The position numbers and the translations under genes were made by a program. A stretch of DNA of 34,661 bases from Nitrosovibrio sp. Nv4 (GTDB lineage: Bacteria; Pseudomonadota; Gammaproteobacteria; Burkholderiales; SG8-39), in the NCBI GenBank assembly GCA_945906765.1, contig CAMDRF010000027.1:1-34661 (forward strand). The letters are read 5' to 3'. Positions within the stretch are counted from its first letter, which is position 1. Every line of letters begins with the position of its first letter. The notes under the pieces are model-generated. The model was not told the origin of the DNA. It worked only from the letters and a program-made list of their open reading frames with translations, and made no database searches. Shown piece by piece: positions 28,569-34,556 of this stretch.

Positions 28569-29564
28569 ATGAATCGCAGAAACGCATTGCTCATCGCCGT
28601 CAGCCTCGCCGCCTCGCTCACCGCTGCTCTCACTGCACCCGCCGCATGGGGCCAGGCTGCGTATCCCAACAAGCCCATCAAGATGATCGTGCCTTACGCG
28701 GCCGGTGTCTCGCCCGACGTGGTGGCGCGTCTGATCGGCGACCGTCTCGGTCAAGCAATCGGACAACCCGTCATCATCGACAACCGCCCCGGCGCCGGCG
28801 GCATGATCGGCGCGGAAGCGGCCGCCACCATGCCTGCTGATGGCTACAACCTGCTGTTCACCGTCAAAGGGGTCATGGCGATTGTGCCGCACGTGTATCC
28901 GAACGCCAAATACAACGCGTTGAAAGACTTCAAAGCGGTGACCGAAATCCTCAAGGTGCCGCACCTCATCACCGCCACCCTCAAGGCCCCCTACAACACG
29001 ATGACGGAATTCATTGCCTATGCCAAAGCCAACCCCGGCAAGATCGATTACGCCTCGGCCGGCACCGGCTCGCATCCGCATGTGGGGATGGAAACGATTG
29101 CGCAGCGCCTCGGCATCAAGTTAAGCCACGTGCCCTACAAAACCCATCCCGGCCCCGATGTGATGGCTGGCGTGGTGAGCCTGTATCTCGAAGCCTCGAC
29201 CACCGCGATTCCGTCGATCAAGGGCGGCAAGATCAAGGCGCTCGCCACCTCGGGTGCCGAGCGGATTCCGGCCCTGCCCGATGTGCCGACCTTGACCGAG
29301 TTCGGCGCTGACCTCGACCCGAATGGCGTGATCGGTGATTCGTGGCACGGCATCTTCGCGCCGGCCGGCACCTCTGACGAGATCATCAACAAACTCAATG
29401 TTGAGCTGGTCAAGATCGTCAAGACGCCTGACATTCAGAACCGTCTGCGCGCGCTTGGGCTGACCCCGACCGGCACCACGCCCGCCGTCTTGACAGCAGG
29501 CATGGCATCGGACTTCGCCTACTGGGGCAAGCTGATCCGCGATATGGGCATCAAGCTCGAATAA
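28569..29564 (+). CDS. Tripartite tricarboxylate transporter substrate-binding protein (TctC/Bug family)
   Basis: This 331-residue periplasmic binding protein has a cleavable signal peptide ending near AAWGQA (about residue 29). Then come the Bug-family hallmarks YPNKPIKMIVPYAAGVSPDVVARLIG, IDNRPGAGGMIGAEAAA, DGYNLLFTVKG, INYASAGTGSHPHVG-like KIDYASAGTGSHPHVGME and PALPDVPTLTE. Such proteins bind small organic acids for TctAB transporters or signalling and are greatly expanded in Burkholderiales. The ATG at 28569 follows TGGAG (28554-28558). The ligand is unknown. The gene appears intact and is followed 12 bases later by a truncated E1-alpha dehydrogenase gene, a pairing that hints at a lost catabolic operon. 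Confidence 0.9.
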   Translation: MNRRNALLIAVSLAASLTAALTAPAAWGQAAYPNKPIKMIVPYAAGVSPDVVARLIGDRLGQAIGQPVIIDNRPGAGGMIGAEAAATMPADGYNLLFTVKGVMAIVPHVYPNAKYNALKDFKAVTEILKVPHLITATLKAPYNTMTEFIAYAKANPGKIDYASAGTGSHPHVGMETIAQRLGIKLSHVPYKTHPGPDVMAGVVSLYLEASTTAIPSIKGGKIKALATSGAERIPALPDVPTLTEFGADLDPNGVIGDSWHGIFAPAGTSDEIINKLNVELVKIVKTPDIQNRLRALGLTPTGTTPAVLTAGMASDFAYWGKLIRDMGIKLE

Positions 29565-29576
29565 GGCGGCGGCATC

Positions 29577-29861
29577 GTGACCGCTCACCCGCCCTCGCGC
29601 GAGGGCGCGCTGCGCATGCTGCGCACCATGCGCATCATCCGCGCGTTTGAAGATGCGGCCGGTGCCGCGCTGCGCGAAGGCCACGCGCGCGGCTCGGTGC
29701 ATCAATACACCGGCGAAGAAGCCATCGCCACCGGCGTGTGTTTTAACCTCACACGCGCCGACTTCGTGTCGAGCTATCACCGCGGCCACGGCCATGCGAT
29801 TGCCTCGAGATGCGGTCCCTGCGGCAAGGCGCGTGGTGAACCGATTTTCTTCCGTCTTTGA
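29577..29861 (+). pseudogene. Truncated thiamine-pyrophosphate dehydrogenase E1 alpha subunit
   Basis: From GTG 29577 the first 78 or so residues match acetoin/pyruvate dehydrogenase E1 alpha: LRMLRTMRIIRAFEDAAGAA, then GSVHQYTGEEAIATGVCFNL and FVSSYHRGHGHAIA. After HAIAS the sequence changes to RCGPCGKARGEPIFFRL and stops, so the thiamine-pyrophosphate site and over 200 residues are lost. It sits 12 bases after tctC and was probably co-transcribed with it. The break lies just before a separate TA locus at 29901. Confidence 0.75.
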
Positions 29862-29900
29862 GACGGGTATTATCGTTCGGCTTTCATTTGGAGATTCGTC

Positions 29901-30155
29901 ATGCCCGCTCTGCAGATCAAGTCTGTTACGGTGCGCCGCATCGCCCGCTTGGCAGCTCGGCGAAAGCGGTCTCCGCAACGCGTGCTGGACGCGGCGCTCG
30001 CCGCAGGGCTGGACTACGAAGAATGGTTCCAGCGCGAAGTCGCCAAAGGCCTTGCGGAGCTTGATGCCGGCAAGGCTTTGTCTCACGAGCAGATGCTGAA
30101 GAACCAGGCGCGCAGGAAGGCCGCGTTTGTCCGCTCGCTCGCGAAAGCGGCTTGA
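29901..30155 (+). CDS. Ribbon-helix-helix type antitoxin-like protein
   Basis: This 84-residue protein begins MPALQIKSVTVRRIARLAAR, a strand followed by helices as in ribbon-helix-helix antitoxins. It continues SPQRVLDAALAAGLDYEEWFQREVAKGLAELDAGK, a stretch typical of ParD-like partners of ParE toxins, and ends in a basic helix. GGAG at 29890-29893 precedes the ATG. Immediately downstream lies a reduced ParE-like toxin remnant, which supports the antitoxin call. TATTAT at 29868-29873 could be a -10, but no good -35 is seen. The gene itself looks whole. Confidence 0.7.
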   Translation: MPALQIKSVTVRRIARLAARRKRSPQRVLDAALAAGLDYEEWFQREVAKGLAELDAGKALSHEQMLKNQARRKAAFVRSLAKAA

Positions 30156-30277
30156 GTGGTCCGCTTCTCGGCAAACGCGGCCGTGTCTCCGGTACGCGTG
30201 AATTCCCGGTCAGACATACTTCTTTCACGCTGATTTACCGCGTGCGCGGTGCGAAGGCATCCATCGACGTGACATAG
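30156..30277 (+). pseudogene. ParE-like toxin remnant
   Basis: One base after the antitoxin stop, GTG starts VVRFSAN, plausible as a toxin N-terminus. In another frame the sequence then gives GKRGRVSGTREFPVRHTSFT and LIYRVRGAKASIDVT before a stop at 30275-30277. The RGRVSGTREFPV and LIYRVR parts match the third and last strands of ParE/RelE toxins (compare RGGRVRGTREMVV and LVVYRIRR of the intact toxin at 6999-7280). The middle of the gene is deleted and the frame is broken, so no toxin can be made while the antitoxin upstream is intact. Confidence 0.65.
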
Positions 30278-30306
30278 GAAGGCGCCGGCTGCGTTACAAT
30301 GCGACA

Positions 30307-30312
30307 TGTACA
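30307..30312. promoter_or_regulatory. TGTACA YefM-type operator core
   Basis: TGTACA, the palindromic core bound by YefM in E. coli, lies 23 bases before the yefM-like start. TACAAT at 30293-30298 just upstream is a fair -10. The match is short, but its place before a YefM gene makes it credible. Confidence 0.5.
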
Positions 30313-30334
30313 GAAATAAGGACAGGTTGAATCC

Positions 30335-30673
30335 ATGCGCACTATGACTTACACCGACGCGCGCAACCGGCTGGCGCAGGCGCTTGACAGCGTCGAGCGC
30401 GATCACGCGCCGATCGTGATCACGCGGCAAAAGGGCGCGCCGGCGGTGCTGATGTCGATGGAGGACTTCGCGTCATGGCAAGAAACCGAGTACCTGCTCA
30501 GAACGCCGGCCAACGCCGCGCAACTGGCGAAGGCGTTGCGGGATCTGGAAGCCGGCAAGGCAGTCCGGTTCAACCCGCTCGGGTCCGCGTCGAGTGGGCG
30601 CCGCAGGCGTACCGGGACTACCAGCGCTGGTGCAGGGTTGCGCCCCCGCTTGCGGCGCGGATCGACGCGCTGA
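30335..30673 (+). CDS. yefM: YefM/Phd-type antitoxin, C-terminus read into toxin gene
   Basis: The first 83 or so residues align closely with YefM: MRTMTYTDARNRLAQALDSV, DHAPIVITRQKGAPAVLMSM, ETEYLLRTPANAAQLAKAL and DLEAGK. YefM binds and neutralises YoeB and represses the operon. The normal stop is missing: after FNPLG the frame continues into the toxin sequence in the wrong frame to a stop at 30671, adding an arginine-rich tail. The DNA-binding N-terminal part should still fold; the altered tail may or may not bind toxin. Confidence 0.85.
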   Translation: MRTMTYTDARNRLAQALDSVERDHAPIVITRQKGAPAVLMSMEDFASWQETEYLLRTPANAAQLAKALRDLEAGKAVRFNPLGSASSGRRRRTGTTSAGAGLRPRLRRGSTR

Positions 30674-30837
30674 TCGCTGACATCCTGCGCTCGCCGTTTT
30701 CCGGGATCGGCAAGCCGGAGCCGCTCAAGCACAAACTCACGGGCTGGTGGTCCCGGCGGATCAATCAGGAGCACCGTCTGGTGTATCGCTTCACGGCGGG
30801 TCTGCTGTCGATTCTTTCCTGTCGATATCATTACTGA
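30583..30837 (+). pseudogene. yoeB: YoeB toxin gene lacking a start codon
   Basis: The frame encodes 84 residues, exactly the length of E. coli YoeB. It includes VEWAPQAYRDYQRW, FSGIGKPEPLKHKL, WWSRRINQEHRLVYRF and the catalytic end CRYHY. The codon that aligns with Met1 is GTC (30583-30585), and no ATG, GTG or TTG follows before the conserved body. The only in-frame start upstream is ATG 30475, which would add 36 residues and overlap most of the antitoxin's C-terminal half. The toxin is therefore probably silent through loss of its start, although its active-site residues (Glu, Arg, His, Tyr) are preserved. Confidence 0.75.
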
Positions 30838-30907
30838 GTTTTTTCCAATAAGGGCCCGCGACGCGACATGAGCACCATTGTGCGCCGCTGCGCCGGGGCG
30901 ACGTACC

Positions 30908-30934
30908 AAAAAGCGGCATTTCATGAAACGCCGC
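30908..30934 (-). terminator. Intrinsic terminator after the second NadS-type gene
   Basis: Bases 30913-30934 form a 22-base palindrome with one mismatch pair (arms GCGGC and GCCGC around TTTCATGAAA). On the minus strand it is followed by five T (30912-30908). It lies 57 bases beyond the stop of the minus-strand antitoxin at 30991. Confidence 0.7.
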
Positions 30935-30990
30935 GCGGGCAGCCTCAGATTGGTTTTCCTTCTATGCGTTTATCCGTTCCGTCGTTTCAC

Positions 30991-31281
30991 TCATCCATGC
31001 AACGCCTCAATCGCCTTCGGGTTTGACGCAACGATCTTGAGCAGCGCCTTGGCGGGTCCGGAGGGCTGCGTGCGGTTCTGCTCCCAGTTTTGCAGCGTGC
31101 GCAGGTTCACGCCAATCAATTTCGCGAACTGGCTCTGGCTGATATGGGCCGCCTCGCGGATCGCGCGCACGTCCGGCGCGGGCAGCTCGGTGGTCCTTGC
31201 GCCGCGCACGCTCTTGCCTGCCATATGGCGCTTCATTTCGCGTACGCCTTTGACCAGCTGGTCGAAATGCTGTTTATCCAT
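30991..31281 (-). CDS. NadS/HigA2-type helix-turn-helix antitoxin, copy 2
   Basis: This 96-residue protein is the same as the product at 26576-26866 except for VRAIREA in place of VRTIREA and a final Gly in place of Glu. The helix-turn-helix and WEQ motif are unchanged. The duplicated DNA stops 17 bases upstream of the start codon, so this copy has lost both the toxin remnant and the promoter/operator that copy 1 keeps. Upstream now lies a divergent vapB remnant. It has its own terminator at 30908-30934. Whether it is expressed is unclear. Confidence 0.85.
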   Translation of the reverse strand: MDKQHFDQLVKGVREMKRHMAGKSVRGARTTELPAPDVRAIREAAHISQSQFAKLIGVNLRTLQNWEQNRTQPSGPAKALLKIVASNPKAIEALHG

Positions 31282-31298
31282 GCGTGATGTCCTTCATC
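30991..31298. repeat. 308-bp direct repeat, right copy
   Basis: This is the counterpart of 26576-26883 in the same orientation. Beyond 31298 the sequence turns into vapB, and beyond 30991 into unrelated DNA. The 4.1 kb between the copies carries higBA, the IS110 fragment, tctC and the yefM-yoeB region. No target-site duplication or terminal inverted repeats were seen at either copy. Confidence 0.9.
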
Positions 31299-31460
31299 GG
31301 CGAGGCTGTTTCGCGGCTGGCGCGCGACGGCATCCGCGCGCAGGGCCTGCCTGCCGCCAAACCGGCGCGTCTGAAGAGCAGATTTTCCCTGCTGCCCGCG
31401 CGCAAGGAAGTCATCACCACCGAGCATGTGCGTGACCTGATAGATCAAGAGGGCATGTAG
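31287..31460 (+). pseudogene. VapB-type antitoxin, N-terminally truncated
   Basis: The 57-residue frame reads SFIGEAVSRLARDGIRAQGL and then RFSLLPARKEVITTEHVRDL with IDQEGM. GEAVSRLARDGIRA matches the second helix of ribbon-helix-helix VapB antitoxins and ITTEHVRDLIDQEG is their usual C-terminal end. The DNA-binding strand and first helix are missing, replaced at base 31298 by the nadS repeat. The apparent ATG at 31287 belongs to the repeat. A vapC remnant follows directly, confirming the identity. Confidence 0.65.
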
Positions 31461-31461
31461 C

Positions 31462-31656
31462 CGTTGCGCCACCTGCCCGTTGGTGGAAAACGGCGTCACG
31501 GACAGCGTGTCGTTGCGCTCCGATGAGACGGTCAACTGGCCGCGGGTGCTGGGGCACAGCCAGATCACGGATGTCTACTTGCTCGCGCTGGCTGTCGCCA
31601 ACCGCCTGAAGCTCGTTCAGACCTTGAGCAAACGAGGATCGGTCACGACCTTTTGA
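31462..31656 (+). pseudogene. VapC (PIN domain) toxin remnant
   Basis: Directly after the vapB-like stop, the frame reads RCATCPLVENGVTDSVS, then ETVNWPRVLGHSQITDVYLL with ALAVANRLKLVQTL. ATCPLVENG and the HSQITDVYLLALAV helix with its conserved Asp are strong PIN-domain VapC features. Missing are the N-terminal DxN strand with the first catalytic Asp, and about 40 residues between the two motifs. The tail overlaps, on the opposite strand, the end of the RES-like remnant. It cannot be an active ribonuclease. Confidence 0.7.
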
Positions 31657-31793
31657 GGCCGGCCGGTCTTGATCCGACGGAAATCCGGATGCAGTGAATT
31701 GAGCAGGTAGTTGGTCTCCGAGGGGACGACGGCGCTCGGCACCGCAAGTACGGCGGCACTTCGCTTCGCGGCCCATTTTGTTCCGATGTTTTG
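31617..31793 (-). pseudogene. C-terminal end of a RES-domain toxin
   Basis: The last 58 residues of a longer minus-strand frame do not belong to the helicase before them. IGTKWAAKRSAAVLAVPSAV followed by NYLLNSLHPDFRRI and DPRLLK matches the C-terminal part of RES-domain NAD-degrading toxins (…VPS..VP.E.NYLLNP.HPDF..I…DPRL). The catalytic N-terminal half is absent, and no adjacent Xre/MbcA-type antitoxin is seen. The fragment is joined in frame to the helicase remnant, so a chimeric protein is possible on paper. Confidence 0.65.
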
Positions 31794-33527
31794 CAGCTTC
31801 TCGCGGGCGGCGAAGTACTCTAGATGATCCTTCCTCTCGGTGAGGAGGATCGGAGAGCGGCCCTGTTCGAGGGCCTGAATGACGTCGTCGAGGATGAGCC
31901 GTTTACGCTTCCTGTCGGCCGCGAGCGCCGCGTACAGTTCCTGGATGCTCGGCGTCCCCCCGCTCGATAATTTGAAGCCCGTGTCGCGCACCACGAGCTT
32001 GTGGGCAAAGGGGCGTCGCGCCGCTTGGCTCTTCGGATCGATGGCGAAGCGGACGGGCCCAAGCTGCATCTCGGTGATCGGATGCTGCCCATCGCGGCGT
32101 TGCGGGGTCGCGGTGAGACCCACGACGTATCTGGCCTTCGCCTCGGCGAGCACGCGCTCGAACGAGACGGCCGGCAGGTGGTGGCATTCGTCGACGATGA
32201 CCTGTCCGTAGTTGGCGACGACGTCCTGGACCTTTTCCTTGCGAACGAGGCTCTGGATCATCGCGACGTCGAGCCGGCCGTTCCCGGTCTTCTTGCCGGC
32301 TCCGATCTGGCCGATCTCCTTCGGCTCGATGCCGCGGAATTGGAACCCGAGCGGCTCTCCGCTGACGCGCTGGTCGTCGAGTTCGAGGCAGACACCGTAC
32401 TCGCACAGCAGCGCCTCGAGCTCGGTCTGACGGCCTCTCGGCAGGCCCACGTGCTGAGGAAGATCCTCGGCGCACGCGATCACGCGCGGGGTTGTCGCCG
32501 TGGAGAGGCGCATGCTCTGCTTCTTGTAGAACTCGGGGTTCTGGAACGCCGCGAGCCGCTTGATCTGGTTGATCAGCGGCGACGGAAGGCCCGCCTTCTC
32601 GACGAAGAGCTTCTGCGCGAGGACAGCGCGCACGTTCGGCGGCAGCTGTTCGGTGATGACCACCGGTTTTGGCTTCCGGGAGGGGGCCGCGCCCCTGGCG
32701 CCAATTCCTCTTCATCCCCCGTCTCTGCGAGTCGCACGCCGACGACGCCCCCCTGCCGTGTCGCCTCGCGCGCGATCAGATCAACGGTGCCCGGATCGAT
32801 GCGCGTCACCGAGGCGAGATAGGCCCACTGCCGGTCATCGGGGTACGGCTTCAGTTGGTCGTCGAGGAAGACCGAGTTCCCCTGCTGCCTCGGTTCGTGC
32901 TGAAGCGGCAGCGCGATCTCTCCGTCGCGACGGGCAGACCGGCGCGCCGGCACGTCTCGACGAACGCGCCCACATCCTCCGTCCACGTGCTCTTGTCGAA
33001 GTCGACCGCAAGGAACCAGCAGGTCTCGTCATCGAGGAGCGGGTACACGCCCATCACGTGGCGGCCCGTCAGGTGTCCGACGACCGCGGCGTCATCGAAT
33101 GCAATGAAAGCCTGGTTCGGGCACTCGCCGCATTTCACTTTTGGCAGCTCGCAGACTCCCTTGACGAACTTGTTCCGGCACGCGGGCGCGTAGCCGGGCT
33201 TCCCGGTTTTCTTGCTCACGAACCGCGTCGGGAAGACTTCCTCGCGCCCAGGAACAGGGAGCGAAACAGCCTCACCTTCTCGGCGGAGGTCTTGGGGACG
33301 GGCGCCTCCGCGACCACCGGCAAGCGCACCCGGATTTCGGCCTCGATACCGAGTGACGCCAGATCGGCTTGAAGCGCGGCAATCTGGCTTCGGGCATCGG
33401 CCTGTTCGCGCTCCAGGCGCTCGATCCTCGTTTTCTGTTTGGAGATCCCTTCGAGGAGCGCCTCAGGGCTGACCGGCTGCCGCACTGGCTGCTGCCCGCT
33501 GCCCCGTATAAGCTGGGTTCCCTTCAT
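31794..33527 (-). pseudogene. TOTE-type conflict system primase-helicase, broken by frameshifts and deletions
   Basis: The gene starts at ATG 33527 with a coiled coil (EGISKQKTRIERLEREQADA). It continues KVRLFRSLF, shifts frame near 33240, then gives the primase module KKTGKPGYAPACRNK, KCGECPNQAF and the AEP-type WFLAVDFDKSTW. Near 32930 about 70 residues are lost with a frame change before LPLQHEPRQQGNSVFLDDQL. Another shift occurs near 32690, before LAAFQNPEFYKKQ and the superfamily-2 helicase with Walker B VIVDECHHL and VVGLTATPQRRDG. The Walker A segment is missing (join near 32330, FRG to IEPKEIGQIGAGKK). The C-terminal helicase half is replaced by the RES tail. TOTE systems are thought to combine primase, helicase and nuclease activities in mobile-element conflict. 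This copy is dead. Confidence 0.75.
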
Positions 33528-33562
33528 CGCGCTCTTGGTATGCGCCGACAGAATGCCATCGA

Positions 33563-33994
33563 TCAGATTGGCTCCAGATCAATCACGAGTCGCTGTCCCA
33601 GCAGGCTTATCGCTTGTGCAATGCGTGGCAACTTCGATCCATAGTGAGGATCGAGCAGGCGGCGGACTTCTTTTTCGTCGACGCCGAGCTGCTTGGCGAG
33701 CTGCATCTTGCTGATGCCGGCCTGGCGCATCGCAATGTATAGCGCCGCTTTTGCAATCGTCTCCGCGGGCGGCGCGACAAGATGCTCGCGTCGCTTCGCC
33801 TTGCTCGGCTCCGGGAACTCGATGCCGTCAATCATGTACGTCGCGAAGACTTCATCCATCGCGTCCGCCGCCTGTTCAAGCGCGTCCCGCTCGTCTTCGC
33901 CCTGGGTAATCAACTGCGGCAGATCGCGGCAGGTCACGACGTACCCGCCATCTTCAGAAGACGTGAGCTTTACGGAATACTGAAATCGATTCAT
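33563..33994 (-). CDS. hicB: Antitoxin HicB
   Basis: This 143-residue HicB-family antitoxin starts at ATG 33994 (MNRFQYSVKLTSSEDGG). The partly degraded RNase-H-like HicB domain is seen in YVVTCRDLPQLITQGEDERDALEQAADAM. Then comes FATYMIDGIEFPEPS and a C-terminal helix-turn-helix (AMRQAGISKMQLAKQLGVDEKEVRRLLDP) for operator binding. The gene looks complete. Its partner hicA, 14 bases upstream, has been cut to a short stub. Confidence 0.9.
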   Translation of the reverse strand: MNRFQYSVKLTSSEDGGYVVTCRDLPQLITQGEDERDALEQAADAMDEVFATYMIDGIEFPEPSKAKRREHLVAPPAETIAKAALYIAMRQAGISKMQLAKQLGVDEKEVRRLLDPHYGSKLPRIAQAISLLGQRLVIDLEPI

Positions 33995-34008
33995 GGTGGA
34001 TGTTCCTC

Positions 34009-34088
34009 TCACAAGTCACGGGCATTGATGCCAAGCTGAGCGCACATCCGAGGGCCTTCACCTTGCGAATGAACTCGTTGCCCCTCAT
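34009..34088 (-). pseudogene. hicA: HicA toxin reduced to its two ends
   Basis: ATG 34088 starts MRGNEFIRKVKALG, the usual first helix of HicA. After about 15 codons the frame changes and QLGINARDL-stop (34009) follows, the usual last residues of HicA just before hicB. The dsRBD-like middle with the catalytic histidine (GSH motif) is missing. The original promoter, start and spacing to hicB are intact, so the lesion is internal to the toxin only. Confidence 0.7.
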
Positions 34089-34094
34089 GACTTC

Positions 34095-34123
34095 ATTATC
34101 GGACGTAATCGTCCGGCTGTAAA
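34095..34123 (-). promoter_or_regulatory. hicAB promoter and operator
   Basis: On the minus strand TTTACA (34123-34118), 17 bases, GATAAT (34100-34095) form a good promoter. The perfect inverted repeat CGGACG-TAAT-CGTCCG (34100-34115) lies between them. The predicted transcription start is at about 34088, on the A of the hicA ATG. Bases 34124-34286 hold nothing I can identify. Confidence 0.75.
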
Positions 34124-34286
34124 GCGTCTGCGTTCGCTGACGCGCCTCCCCGGCGAAGAGAGCTGGTTCCGGAAATTCAATCAGTCCGGTAAGTGGTATT
34201 TGGTCCCGGATGAACGGAGATCGAGCTGGCAATGGGCTCGGGGGACTTGGCGTCGCCGCCGCCGGAGGACGGCTTGGAGTTACTTT

Positions 34287-34556
34287 TCAAGCCCCAGCCG
34301 GTTCAGGCGGAAGGCATCGCGCAGCGCGGCGTCCATGACGAATTCGCAGCCTCTGGAACGTGCTGTCCAGGGCGAGCGGGTCGGCGATCCAGGTGCCCCG
34401 CAGCGGATGGGTCATCCACTTGATGGGGGCGGAGGCCGCCTTGAGGATGGCCGCGACGCCGTAGACCAGGCCAAGTTCCACGATATTCATTCCCGCCTCC
34501 GGATCATGCACGGAGCGCAGCGCGTCGAGCAGCGCATCCTCCGTGGGATCGGTCAT
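34287..34556 (-). pseudogene. MIP18/DUF59-family fragment joined to an unrelated tail
   Basis: From ATG 34556 the first 35 residues (TEDALLDALRSVHDPEAGMN, then IVELGLVYGV) are the N-terminus of a MIP18/PaaD-like metal-sulfur cluster assembly factor. After YGV (about 34454) the family sequence stops. The frame continues PIKWMTHPLRGTWIADPLAL and DSTFQ, which resembles a polyketide-synthase dehydratase segment, then an arginine-rich stretch that looks like frame-shifted DNA. The conserved cysteine region of DUF59 proteins is lost. The frame is open, but the product is most likely a chimera of two gene ends. The polyketide suggestion is tentative. Confidence 0.5.

Noticed and set aside
30335-30837. 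Programmed frameshift producing a YefM-YoeB fusion
   Set aside because: No slippery heptamer or downstream structure is evident at the overlap; loss of the toxin start codon explains the arrangement more simply.
30878-31435. Plus-strand open frame of 185 codons covering the second repeat
   Set aside because: It is antisense to the copy-2 antitoxin gene, and a similar antisense frame exists over copy 1; it is a shadow of the conserved gene.
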